Shown one piece after another: positions 1-7,163 of a stretch of 64,000 nucleotides of DNA. The notes below the pieces were generated by a model. The model made no database searches and was not told where the DNA came from. It saw only the letters and a list, made by a program, of their open reading frames with translations. Position numbers and translations under genes: made by a program. This DNA comes from Peptoniphilus pacaensis (GTDB lineage: Bacteria > Bacillota > Clostridia > Tissierellales > Peptoniphilaceae), in assembly GCF_900088125.1 (NCBI RefSeq), contig NZ_FLQT01000003.1, positions 743,071-807,070 on the forward strand, written 5' to 3'. Each line of letters starts with the position of its first letter. The stretch's first letter is position 1.

Positions 1-94
1 TCTGAATGTAGAGGCTCTTTTTCATTAGAAAGATATTTAGTTTTCTCCAATTTTCATTCATGACGCAACGCTTCACCTTCCCTTGTCCAAAGGA

Positions 95-472
95 TCAATC
101 ATCTCGCCTCTGTCCCTTTTCGTCGAAGGTGCGGCGCAGGTCGATTTCCGTGGCGGCCACGGAGGCCAAGAGAAAGGCGGTTTCAAAGGCGGTATAGAAG
201 CCCAACACATCGGCAAAGGCCGGCCGGCGAAGGGCGAAAAATAACACAATCAGGGTAATCAGGGCGAGGAGGCGACCCCATTTCCGCCACCGCTCGGCGC
301 AGGCGGTCTGGGCGTAGTCCCAGGTAGCCTGATTAATCATGGACATGGCGGTGCGGTAGCCGTAGGCCGCGTTAATGGTTTTCGGCGGATGATCCATCAT
401 AAGGCGGCCGAAAAAGATCATGATTCCGGGAATGAGTAATACGGCGAACGCCATAAAGACTTTAAACCCCAT
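95..472 (-). CDS. SdpI/YhfL-like integral membrane protein
   Basis: A 125-residue membrane protein. The N-terminus is a strong hydrophobic segment (FMAFAVLLIPGIMIFF), followed by a conserved-looking GYRTAMSM motif and a Trp-rich stretch, then two more hydrophobic helices. A 'GYRT/S..S...W..A' motif between helices is characteristic of the SdpI family (immunity to the SdpC toxin in Bacillus, but mostly of unknown role elsewhere). An upstream in-frame ATG at 511 exists, but AAAGGAGAG lies just before the ATG at 472, so I chose that start. It follows two ABC modules but is separated from them by a terminator hairpin, so it may depend on readthrough or its own promoter. Family assignment is moderately sure; an immunity role is only a family analogy. 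Confidence 0.6.
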   Translation of the reverse strand: MGFKVFMAFAVLLIPGIMIFFGRLMMDHPPKTINAAYGYRTAMSMINQATWDYAQTACAERWRKWGRLLALITLIVLFFALRRPAFADVLGFYTAFETAFLLASVAATEIDLRRTFDEKGQRRDD

Positions 473-521
473 AAGCTCTCCTTTCTCTTGAAATGCTTTT
501 TCTAAAGCCATTTTACCCGAA

Positions 522-556
522 ATAGAAAAAAGAAAAACGAGGCCCGAAGGCCTCGC
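522..556 (-). terminator. Rho-independent terminator after ABC permease
   Basis: On the minus strand CGAGG-CCTTCGGG-CCTCG is followed by a long T-rich tract. It lies between the ABC permease (568) and the SdpI-like gene (472). Confidence 0.75.
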
Positions 557-567
557 TGATTTATTTA

Positions 568-1335
568 TTATGACACGGAAAGTTTCTTGTCGTGGCTGTG
601 GACGCTCCTCAGATAGAGCACCACGGCGGCGATGAGCATGAGCCCGCTCAACACAAGAGACGTTCTGAAAAACTGTTGGGAGAGGGCCTGTTCAAAAAAT
701 TCTTCGTTGACAATCTGTCTTTGGCTTCCCATGGTTTCGATCACCGCTTTCGTCACCACATTTATGGCCACTTGCAGGCCGATATAGAGCATGATGGGCC
801 CGCCGATGCCGAAGCGGCGGAAGGGCTTTTCGCTCCCTACGCTTGTGACAAAGACCCACACGGCCGCTGAAAATAGCATACCGACGATGACCAGAAGGAT
901 AAAGCCTTGCAAATAGGTGATGGCCGGCTTATCTAACAGGGCACTGAGAAACTCTCTTACCTCCGGATCGCTCCCTATTTGGCGGACGAAAAAGGGTCCA
1001 AAAAAAGTCAGGGATGAGAGGACCGCGACCAGTTCCACGATAATAAACCAAATCGCCCGGCCGCCCATGGCCTCTTTTCCCGTCAAGGGAAGGGCGGCGA
1101 AGAAACTGCCGTAGGAACCGTACATGCGCTTGTAATCCCGCACAAAAAGCCATAAGGGAACGATAACTACGGCGAAGAAGAAGGACATGACGCCGACGAA
1201 GACGGTGACGGCGCCGAACGCGCTCTCTTCTCCCGTGTAGCCCCATAAGAGGAAACTGCCGAGAAGGGCGCAGACCACCATGGCGAGAAGAATCCATTTG
1301 TCCCGCTTGAAATAATAGCTGATGAGTTTAGACAT
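568..1335 (-). CDS. ABC-2-type transporter permease
   Basis: A 255-residue protein with about six hydrophobic segments (for example LLAMVVCALLGSFLLWG, VFVGVMSFFFAVVIVPLWLF, GFILLVIVGMLFSAAVWVFV, and LVLSGLMLIAAVVLYL near the end) and no nucleotide-binding domain. It overlaps the preceding ATPase gene by 8 nt, so the two are translationally coupled and very likely form one exporter. The GntR gene sits directly upstream of the ATPase, the arrangement of YtrA-type modules, which in Firmicutes often respond to cell-wall-active compounds. The substrate cannot be read from the sequence. Confidence 0.8.
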   Translation of the reverse strand: MSKLISYYFKRDKWILLAMVVCALLGSFLLWGYTGEESAFGAVTVFVGVMSFFFAVVIVPLWLFVRDYKRMYGSYGSFFAALPLTGKEAMGGRAIWFIIVELVAVLSSLTFFGPFFVRQIGSDPEVREFLSALLDKPAITYLQGFILLVIVGMLFSAAVWVFVTSVGSEKPFRRFGIGGPIMLYIGLQVAINVVTKAVIETMGSQRQIVNEEFFEQALSQQFFRTSLVLSGLMLIAAVVLYLRSVHSHDKKLSVS

Positions 1336-2023
1336 CGTACACCTCCCTGAAAATCGCTTCCAAATCCTTGCCGTAGCGGCCGCGAAGGGCTTCCACCTCT
1401 TCGTTTAAAAGCACCTTGCCGTCTTTTAAAAACACCGCCGTGTCGATAATGGGCTCGATGGGTTCCACCATGTGGGTGGAGATGATCAAGGTCGCCTCCG
1501 TGTCGAAGCCGTCCAAAATTCCGTCGATGACGTTTTTTCGCGACAGGGGATCCACGCCGCCGATGGGCTCATCCATTAAATAGAGCCGCGCCTTTCTCGA
1601 AAGGGTCAGCGCCACTTGCAGCTTGTCCTGCATACCCTTGCTCATCTCGCGAATGCGGCGGGAGGGCTCCAGGTCGAAAGATTTCAGCATGTAAAAGGCC
1701 TTTTCCCGGTCGAAATCGTCATAAAAGTGGCCGTAGAGATCCACGCAGGCCTCGGCGCTTAAATCCTTCGGCAGAGGCAGGTGGTCGGGCTGGTAGCTCA
1801 CCATGTTTTTCGTGGCCTTGCCGATCTCTTCGCCGAAGATTTCCACCTCGCCCTTATAGCTCATCTCGAGGCCGGCCAAAATGCGGAGCAAGGTGGTTTT
1901 CCCCACGCCGTTGGGCCCCATAAGCCCCACGATGTGGCCCGGCTCCAATGCTAAGTCCAGTTTGTCCAAGACGTATTTGCCTCGGTAGTCGATGTCGATT
2001 TTCTTGCAATCAACGGCCTTCAT
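1328..2023 (-). CDS. ABC transporter ATP-binding protein (YtrB-like)
   Basis: A 231-residue ATPase. Walker A is GPNGVGKTT (residues 36-44), the signature is a divergent MSKGMQ (about 127-132), and Walker B plus the catalytic Glu is LYLMDEP (147-153), followed by a switch His in STHMVE. The short form and the MSKGM signature fit exporters paired with ABC-2 permeases. It overlaps the GntR gene upstream by 14 nt and the permease downstream by 8 nt, so all three are co-expressed. It probably energises the 568-1335 permease; the cargo is unknown. Confidence 0.88.
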   Translation of the reverse strand: MKAVDCKKIDIDYRGKYVLDKLDLALEPGHIVGLMGPNGVGKTTLLRILAGLEMSYKGEVEIFGEEIGKATKNMVSYQPDHLPLPKDLSAEACVDLYGHFYDDFDREKAFYMLKSFDLEPSRRIREMSKGMQDKLQVALTLSRKARLYLMDEPIGGVDPLSRKNVIDGILDGFDTEATLIISTHMVEPIEPIIDTAVFLKDGKVLLNEEVEALRGRYGKDLEAIFREVYDV

Positions 2024-2387
2024 GAGACCCTCCTTTCTCCCAACGCTTGTTCAGTAATTTTACCGCTGTCTCCTGTGTCATGGACAGATCCGCCGCCACG
2101 CCGATCAATTGATCGCAGGCGTCGAAAAAGGCGTCCTTGCCCAGGGTATCGATGATGTCTTTATTTTCCGTCACAAATTTCCCCCGCGTTCGATCCGTTT
2201 CAATGAGCGTTTCCCGCTCCAGTTCCTGTAGTGCCCGCTGCACGGTGTTTGGATTCACACCGTATTCCTTCGCCAAATTTCGCACCGATTCCAATTTCTC
2301 TCCGGGGATCAGCTCCCCGGCGGCGATTTGCTTTCGAATGGTTTCGTAAAGCTGCAGATAAATCGGTCGATTGCCGTCAAATTCCAT
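2010..2387 (-). CDS. GntR-family repressor, YtrA subfamily
   Basis: A 125-residue protein with an N-terminal winged helix (IYLQLYETIRKQIAAGELIP, then VRNLAKEYGVNPNTVQRALQELE) and only a short helical C-terminus, as in the YtrA subfamily, which lacks the large effector domain of other GntR proteins. I chose the ATG at 2387 because AAAGGAGGG lies just upstream; the ATG at 2402 precedes that site. The gene lies between two ABC modules on the same strand and overlaps the second. It probably represses the whole cluster, most plausibly through the direct repeats at 4054-4064 and 4081-4091. Confidence 0.88.
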   Translation of the reverse strand: MEFDGNRPIYLQLYETIRKQIAAGELIPGEKLESVRNLAKEYGVNPNTVQRALQELERETLIETDRTRGKFVTENKDIIDTLGKDAFFDACDQLIGVAADLSMTQETAVKLLNKRWEKGGSHEGR

Positions 2388-2416
2388 GGGCCCTCCTTTC
2401 ATCTGTGCTGCTTCTT

Positions 2417-3172
2417 CTACAAATCACATCGTTCAAATTTCCTTATGCCTATGGTGTTCAATAATAAGACCAATCCCCAGTTTAGTGCCATAAACCGCAT
2501 GAAGTCGATTCCCTTTCCGGTATCCAGCAGCTGCCCCAAATGATACATAGGCGATGCCAGTTGGACCCCCGGGAATGATTTTAAATACACGAAAACGACA
2601 AACAGAACAATAAATACGCCGATGGAAACGTAGGATTTAACATACATACTGAGACTTTGTACTAAGCTAATCGCCAGTATGTACAACGAACCGGTTGCAA
2701 CGATCGTCATTAGATCAGAAAGATAATGCGCACTGATCAGTTTTCCGTCGGCTATTGGAAGATTCGCCACCAACAAATAATAGCAACCTATCGAAAATAC
2801 AACGAATAGCACCGTCACGACCCACCAGTAAATGGATTGCGCATAAAACTTCGACCGGTAGATGTTGCGCCTGTTATTGACGCGATTCAACATCATGGAA
2901 AGGCTTCCGTTTTCAATTTCTCCTTTTAATATATTCGCACTGTTGATGGCGAGAATGAGAAATATAACGAAGACCATATAAACCAAGGTGTACATGTTGT
3001 CGGCAAATGTTAGCCCATTGATTAGCTCCTTGCTGGTATACGTCACAATCAAAGAGTGATTGTGTACGCCCAACCCGTAAAACAAGGGCATTAGGAACAT
3101 GAAGAACACCAGCAGATTCTCTTTTCGCCTTAACTGCTTAAATAGCTCGAACCGTACAAGCGTCTTCATCAT
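2417..3172 (-). CDS. ABC-2 transporter permease
   Basis: A 251-residue protein with roughly six hydrophobic segments (LLVFFMFLMPLFYGLGV, LVYMVFVIFLILAINSANIL, WVVTVLFVVFSIGCYYLL, LYILAISLVQSLSMYV, IGVFIVLFVVFVYL, FMALNWGLVLLLNTIGI). The motif ILKGEIENGSLSMML in the first loop is typical of ABC-2 permeases of lantibiotic-immunity or bacitracin-type exporters. It overlaps the ATPase gene 3138-4025 by about 35 nt and forms a transporter with it. No substrate is evident. Confidence 0.8.
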   Translation of the reverse strand: MMKTLVRFELFKQLRRKENLLVFFMFLMPLFYGLGVHNHSLIVTYTSKELINGLTFADNMYTLVYMVFVIFLILAINSANILKGEIENGSLSMMLNRVNNRRNIYRSKFYAQSIYWWVVTVLFVVFSIGCYYLLVANLPIADGKLISAHYLSDLMTIVATGSLYILAISLVQSLSMYVKSYVSIGVFIVLFVVFVYLKSFPGVQLASPMYHLGQLLDTGKGIDFMRFMALNWGLVLLLNTIGIRKFERCDL

Positions 3173-4025
3173 TCCCCTCCTCCAGTAATTTTTCCAGTGG
3201 ATTGATTACCTTTTCAATATTCACTATGGTAGCGACCGAGCTAATGTAGTGTAGCTTCTCGTTCATGTTTTCCTCTGTGATCACCAGCCTATGCTGATCT
3301 AATTTTCTTGCGTAACGACTATCGATTTTATCCGTGTCGTCAACATTCAACATGACGGCGCTTTGAATATGAATGTCCCCATCATAGTGCTTAACTCCGT
3401 CTCTAATCACAATGAGACGATTGCATAAAGACTTCACTTCGTCTAAGTTGTGGTCCGAAAAAATCACCGCCATTTTCTGCTTCTTTGCCATCTCCTGAAT
3501 GAGGCTTTTTACCATCCCGCGCCCGTGAATATCCAATCCCACAAAAGGTTCATCTAAAAGCAGCACGGTTTGGGCATTGAGCAAGGCTTGCGCAAATCCG
3601 AGCCTCTGCTTCATTCCGAAAGAAAATTCCTTAATCTTCTTTTTCTCCACCCCTTCCAAGCCAACCGTGTTTAGCACGTCCTTGATTTCAGTGTTTATTC
3701 TTTCTGCATCCGTTATTCCGTTTAGGTACAGAATGGATTCCAAGTTTTCATAAGCGGTCAAATACTCATAAAAATTCGGCTCCACGGAAATGCCGAACTT
3801 TTTCCGGCAAGGCGAATCCATGGTAACTTCTTCGCCTTCGTAGCCTATTTTTCCGGAATCGGCGTGAATGCAACCGGCCAACATGTTCAATAAAGTCGTT
3901 TTACCGGCGCCGTTTACGCCGATAAGGCCGACAATGTCGCCCGCATTTAATTGCATCGAGAAGTCGAAAAGTCCTCTTCCGTTTCCATAGTCTTTGGTTA
4001 AGGACGCCACATCAAGTAAATCCAT
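3138..4025 (-). CDS. ABC transporter ATP-binding protein
   Basis: A 295-residue ATPase with Walker A GVNGAGKTT (36-44), signature SFGMKQ (135-140), Walker B VLLLDEP (154-160) and an FSDHNLDE H-loop. It carries a C-terminal extension of about 80 residues, common in drug- or antibiotic-exporter ATPases. Two adjacent ATGs exist; the second (4025) has better spacing from AAAGGAGGG. It is the first gene of the cluster, has a near-consensus promoter with duplicated operator-like repeats, and its 3' end overlaps the permease gene. It is probably the main energiser of a GntR-regulated exporter; the cargo is unknown. Confidence 0.87.
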   Translation of the reverse strand: MDLLDVASLTKDYGNGRGLFDFSMQLNAGDIVGLIGVNGAGKTTLLNMLAGCIHADSGKIGYEGEEVTMDSPCRKKFGISVEPNFYEYLTAYENLESILYLNGITDAERINTEIKDVLNTVGLEGVEKKKIKEFSFGMKQRLGFAQALLNAQTVLLLDEPFVGLDIHGRGMVKSLIQEMAKKQKMAVIFSDHNLDEVKSLCNRLIVIRDGVKHYDGDIHIQSAVMLNVDDTDKIDSRYARKLDQHRLVITEENMNEKLHYISSVATIVNIEKVINPLEKLLEEGNDEDACTVRAI

Positions 4026-4053
4026 CATTCCCTCCTTTCATCTGTGCTACTTC

Positions 4054-4091
4054 CTTAATACAGTCATATTGTACCGCCGTCTTAATACAGT
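4054..4091 (-). promoter_or_regulatory. Candidate GntR (YtrA-like) operator: two direct repeats
   Basis: ACTGTATTAAG occurs twice on the minus strand (4091-4081 and 4064-4054), 27 bp apart. One copy abuts the -35 box inside the spacer and the other lies at the expected transcription start. The ACTGTATTAA core resembles published YtrA-type sites (AGTGTATTAA). Binding by the GntR protein at 2010-2387 is inferred. Confidence 0.6.
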
Positions 4092-4096
4092 GTCAA
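4068..4096 (-). promoter_or_regulatory. Sigma-A promoter of the ABC/GntR cluster
   Basis: On the minus strand TTGACA (4096-4091), a 17-nt spacer, then TACAAT (4073-4068). This is close to consensus and lies about 40 nt upstream of the ABC ATPase start. Confidence 0.85.
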
Positions 4097-4265
4097 CTCT
4101 TTTTTTGAATTATTTTTGCTGAAAATGTCTCTTCCGAAGATTTTAATAAAATGTCGCCGAAACCATCCGCCGCAACCGAAAGTTGCGTTCCTTTTGCTTG
4201 TGCCCTGTTCTTCTTTTTGTTACAGTGAATTTAAGATAAATACACAGCTAAAGAAGGAGTTTCTT

Positions 4266-4778
4266 ATGTATGGTGAAAAAATAAAAGCAAAACGAAAGGC
4301 CATGGGGCTTTCGCAAGAGGTCTTGGCGGAAAAGCTCGGCGTCACCCGCCAAGCCGTGTCCAAATGGGAAATGGATCGAGCGCAGCCGACCACGTCTAAT
4401 CTACGAGAGTTGGCACAGATATTTTCCGTGGACATGGCCTATTTCATCGGAGAAGATGATTCGAAGAAAGAAGAACCTTCTCCTCTCAGCTCCACCGTTG
4501 TTTCAATCCTCGCCTATGCCATCGGTCTGTTCTTTTTTCTCGTCTATTATTTTGTCCTTGCCGACACCCTCTTCCACAAAAGCCCCACCTCTGCGGCCTT
4601 AATGCCTCTCACTCTTTACTTCATCCTCGCCACCGTGGTCTTTCCCCAAGCCTATAAATACGCCGGCGACCGGCTGGATCATTTAGATATTAATTTCTTT
4701 CGCCTGGTGGCGCTCCCCGCGCTTTATGTTATCGGCCCTGTGGTCGTTCTCTATTCTCTTTTCAAAAAGAAAGATTAA
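4266..4778 (+). CDS. XRE-family regulator with C-terminal membrane segments
   Basis: A 170-residue protein. Residues 1-65 form a Cro/CI helix-turn-helix (KIKAKRKAMGLSQEVLAEKL, then VTRQAVSKWEMDRAQPT), followed by a charged linker and three hydrophobic segments (VVSILAYAIGLFFFLVYYFVL, LMPLTLYFILATVVF, LVALPALYVIGPVVVLYSLF). It is a membrane-tethered XRE regulator, a type common in Firmicutes. The ORF is open from 4116, but the helix-turn-helix begins at the ATG at 4266, which has AAGAAGGAG upstream. It is divergent from the ABC/GntR cluster across about 240 bp and followed by its own terminator. Targets are unknown. Confidence 0.82.
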   Translation: MYGEKIKAKRKAMGLSQEVLAEKLGVTRQAVSKWEMDRAQPTTSNLRELAQIFSVDMAYFIGEDDSKKEEPSPLSSTVVSILAYAIGLFFFLVYYFVLADTLFHKSPTSAALMPLTLYFILATVVFPQAYKYAGDRLDHLDINFFRLVALPALYVIGPVVVLYSLFKKKD

Positions 4779-4782
4779 TTCT

Positions 4783-4806
4783 CCCGCGCACGACGCGGGT
4801 TTTTTG
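4783..4806 (+). terminator. Terminator of XRE gene
   Basis: CCCGCG-cacga-CGCGGG followed by seven T, just after the stop codon of the XRE gene. Confidence 0.9.
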
Positions 4807-4809
4807 CGC

Positions 4810-4835
4810 AAAAAAACGGACGCACATGGCGTCCG
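4810..4835 (-). terminator. Terminator of DUF3793 gene
   Basis: On the minus strand CGGACGC-catgt-GCGTCCG followed by seven T. It is back to back with the XRE terminator and closes the flavodoxin/DUF3793 transcript. Confidence 0.88.
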
Positions 4836-4868
4836 CTTTCATTCAGAATATAGGAAGGTGTCATTATT

Positions 4869-5462
4869 TTAGTATTCTTGCATCGCTTTATTCATGACAA
4901 AATATTTCGCTAAGTCAAATAAGAAAAAGCGCACTTTCGATAGCAAGATGTTTTCATAGCATTTCCAGTAACCGACGAATCGATGGTGTCGCCTCTGACT
5001 AAAGGCTTCCACGTCGGAGACGGGATAACCGAGAAAGATGCCTATTTCGTCGGGACAGCCAATTAAAAACCGTGTTTTTAATTCCGCAATGGCTTCGTCC
5101 ACAGTGGCGTATTCATAGCCGCGATTCTTTAAAAAAGCTCGGCATCTTCGGTCTGTGAGTCTGTGTTCAAGTCTTTTTCTGTCGTAGAAGTATAGAAGCA
5201 AACTGCCTTTGGGATTAATCAGCTCGGCATGTGCAAGGGGTATGACATGCTTGATGCTTTCGTCCCGGGCCCAACACCGGCTTAGGTCTCTCGATGGATT
5301 GACTAAGTTAACCAGAGTTCCCGTTTTTCCGCAAAAAACCGTGGGGGCCGTATAGGCTTTGAGTATGGCTTCTAAATAATCTCGATCATTACATGATGCG
5401 CATCGGTTGAGGTAACGAACCGTGGAGTCATTGAGTTTACGCTTCACATAATGCGCGAGCAC
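4869..5462 (-). CDS. DUF3793 family protein
   Basis: A 197-residue soluble protein. The central and C-terminal motifs (CPDEIGIFLGYPVSDVEAF, then GYWKCYEN) match DUF3793, a clostridial family of unknown biochemical function usually encoded next to a small flavodoxin. That is the arrangement here: it overlaps the flavodoxin gene by 26 nt. Several Cys are present (CASCNDRDY, FCGKTG, LSRCWARD) but no standard metal or Fe-S spacing is evident. A redox or iron-related role is inferred only from the flavodoxin partnership. Confidence 0.8.
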   Translation of the reverse strand: MLAHYVKRKLNDSTVRYLNRCASCNDRDYLEAILKAYTAPTVFCGKTGTLVNLVNPSRDLSRCWARDESIKHVIPLAHAELINPKGSLLLYFYDRKRLEHRLTDRRCRAFLKNRGYEYATVDEAIAELKTRFLIGCPDEIGIFLGYPVSDVEAFSQRRHHRFVGYWKCYENILLSKVRFFLFDLAKYFVMNKAMQEY

Positions 5463-5856
5463 TGTCTTCGCACTCCTTCAAGCCGTCTGCATCCGGCTCG
5501 CCTTTACAAATGACGGTGGCGACATAGGCAGGAGAAAGTCCTCGAACTTCGTCCTCCCAGGTTTCCATCCATTCGCCTTCCGCCCAATCGTAGGAGCCAA
5601 AGAGTAATACGTATTTTCCTTTCAGCAGAGGATTCACATCATCCATCAAAGGACGCATGGTCGATTCTTCCAGCTCTTCTGCACCCATAGCCGGACAACC
5701 GAATGCGATCCTGTCTGCATCTTTGACGATGGCCTCTGTTGCGTCGGCGGCTTCGATTAACGAAGCTTCCTGACCGGCCGCTTCCAAGCCCTTGGCGACT
5801 GCCTTCGCCATGGCTTCTGTGTTGCCGGTCCCCGACCAATAAATGACAGGTACCAT
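5437..5856 (-). CDS. Short-chain flavodoxin
   Basis: A 139-residue flavodoxin, the usual length for the short-chain type. The FMN phosphate loop is near the N-terminus as WSGTGNTEAM (residues 6-15), the second loop is GCPAMGAEEL, and the third is FGSYDWAEGEWM, which has aromatic residues positioned to sandwich the isoalloxazine ring. The ORF is open from 6036, but the flavodoxin fold begins at the ATG at 5856, preceded by AAAGGAGGG. Flavodoxin is a low-potential electron carrier that can replace ferredoxin. A near-consensus promoter lies about 110 nt upstream. Confidence 0.92.
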   Translation of the reverse strand: MVPVIYWSGTGNTEAMAKAVAKGLEAAGQEASLIEAADATEAIVKDADRIAFGCPAMGAEELEESTMRPLMDDVNPLLKGKYVLLFGSYDWAEGEWMETWEDEVRGLSPAYVATVICKGEPDADGLKECEDSARALCEA

Positions 5857-5973
5857 AATTCCCTCCTTTCTACCTTGCGGCACGTTCACGCTGCACGCAT
5901 TGGCATAAACGACAGAATCACCTGATATGTACCGCAAAGAATGATTTGATAATTCGTATCGTTTACAATTGTT

Positions 5974-6002
5974 ATTATAATCGCCCTTTCCGATTTTTGC
6001 AA
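5974..6002 (-). promoter_or_regulatory. Promoter of flavodoxin-DUF3793 operon with possible Fur-like site
   Basis: On the minus strand TTGCAA (6002-5997), a 17-nt spacer, then TATAAT (5979-5974). Just downstream, plus-strand 5948-5960 reads GATAATTCGTATC, an interrupted palindrome with GATA/TATC arms that partly resembles a Fur box. The promoter is well supported; Fur control is speculative. Confidence 0.75.
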
Positions 6003-6003
6003 G

Positions 6004-6400
6004 GCTTTTTCGAAACTTTTTGAGATTTATTTTCAATGCGTATTTTCGGCTTGGTTTCGGGCTTTTCGGGCGTGTTTTCTTTACAAGCTATGCTTTTTTC
6101 GAAATTTTCTTCTCGCTCCGGCTTCGATTTTTTTCGCTCCACTTTCGATTCTTCTTTTCGATCTGCTTTCGATTTCTTTCTCACCGTTCTTTTTCCGAAA
6201 TTTTCTTCTCCGAATTCTTTCGTTTTCTCTCTTCGGGCTTCTTCCGATTTTTCTCTCGATCATCTTTCGCCCTCCTTCTGCCATCGCCTTTCATCGCCTC
6301 CCTCTCCCCGGCGATTTTTCCCCGCGAGTTTTACGTTCAAATCTTTCTTTCCCTTTCTCAGGACGAATCCTTCGCCGGTTCTTTACTTTTTTCGCTAACT
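6004..6400. other. About 400-bp strand-asymmetric pyrimidine-rich tract without a credible gene
   Basis: The plus strand is almost all T and C with recurring TTTCG/TCGA words. It stays open in several frames on both strands (Phe/Ser-rich on plus, Lys/Arg/Glu-rich on minus), but none has a domain or a convincing ribosome site, so I treat these ORFs as compositional. See finding. Confidence 0.5.
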
Positions 6401-6405
6401 ATTTA

Positions 6406-6433
6406 TTGTTTATCGTTAAATATCGGCTATAAT
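6406..6433 (+). promoter_or_regulatory. Promoter of DUF2975 operon
   Basis: TTGTTT (6406-6411), a 16-nt spacer, then TATAAT (6428-6433), closely followed by AGGAGG and the ATG at 6451. Confidence 0.65.
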
Positions 6434-6450
6434 AAAAGCAGGAGGTCAAT

Positions 6451-6933
6451 ATGAAACAATTACAAACCACAATTATCGCCGTCGTCTTGGCGGCGGCCAT
6501 CCTTTCCGTGAGCGCCTTTTTCGCCATTATCGGATCGGCTTTAGTGAAAGCTTGGGTGCTGAAGGATGCCACCTTTACCATCTACCTGCCCCTGATCCCC
6601 GCGAGCCTCGCCTTTTGGGGCATAAGCGGCGCCTTTCTTCTCGCGGGGCTGGCCTTCGGCCTTTACACGACGTTTTTGTACGCCAGGGGCCGCCTCTTCA
6701 CCCCGGCCATGGTCCGCGGCCTGGAGCGAGTGGGGTTATGCTTTTTAGGTGCCGGGGGAAGCTTTTTGCTTCTCGCCATTTACCTGGCCGTGAATGTGCA
6801 GCTCGCCGCCCTCTTTCTGCTCTTCTTTCTCCTCGCCCTGCTCCTCGCTGCGGCGGCGCTTTTCTTCTTCCTTCTGGCCGATGCGGTGGATGAGGGCCGC
6901 CGCCTGCGGGAAGAAAACGACCTGACCATTTGA
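6451..6933 (+). CDS. DUF2975 family membrane protein
   Basis: A 160-residue protein with four predicted transmembrane helices (IIAVVLAAAILSVSAFFAII, FWGISGAFLLAGLAFGLYTT, CFLGAGGSFLLLAIYLAVNV, LFLLFFLLALLLAAAALFFF) and a short charged tail with LADAVDEGRRLREENDLTI. The tail and topology match DUF2975 (YoaS-like) proteins, which in Firmicutes are typically followed by a very small XRE regulator, as here. AGGAGG lies 6 nt upstream of the ATG. Function is unknown; it may be a membrane sensor for its regulator. Confidence 0.75.
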   Translation: MKQLQTTIIAVVLAAAILSVSAFFAIIGSALVKAWVLKDATFTIYLPLIPASLAFWGISGAFLLAGLAFGLYTTFLYARGRLFTPAMVRGLERVGLCFLGAGGSFLLLAIYLAVNVQLAALFLLFFLLALLLAAAALFFFLLADAVDEGRRLREENDLTI

Positions 6934-6941
6934 GGTGTGCC

Positions 6942-7163
6942 ATGATTTGTGTGGATTTAGATATTATGCTCGCCAAACGAAAGATGAGCCTGACGGAATT
7001 GTCCCGGGCGGTGGATGTGAGCCTGCCCAATCTGTCCATTTTAAAGACGGGAAAGGCCAAGGCCATTCGCTTTTCCACCCTCGACGCTATTTGCCGGGCC
7101 CTTGATTGTCAGCCTGGAGACATTTTGCGCTACGAAGGAGATGATGAGCATGACGCGGACTAA
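6942..7163 (+). CDS. Small XRE-family regulator (YozG-like)
   Basis: A 73-residue protein consisting almost entirely of a Cro/CI helix-turn-helix: LDIMLAKRKMSLTELSRAVD, then VSLPNLSILKTGKAKAIRFS and LDAICRALDCQPGDIL. Length and the CQPGDILRY ending match YozG-type regulators co-encoded with DUF2975 proteins. The ATG at 6942 follows the stop of the upstream gene by 8 nt with GAGGTG as ribosome site. It probably autoregulates this operon. Confidence 0.85.
   Translation: MICVDLDIMLAKRKMSLTELSRAVDVSLPNLSILKTGKAKAIRFSTLDAICRALDCQPGDILRYEGDDEHDAD

Noticed and set aside
5975-6454. Lys/Arg/Glu-rich minus frames and Phe/Ser-rich plus frames in the pyrimidine tract
   Set aside because: Low-complexity translations produced by base composition; no ribosome site or conserved motif. 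Kept only as an observation.
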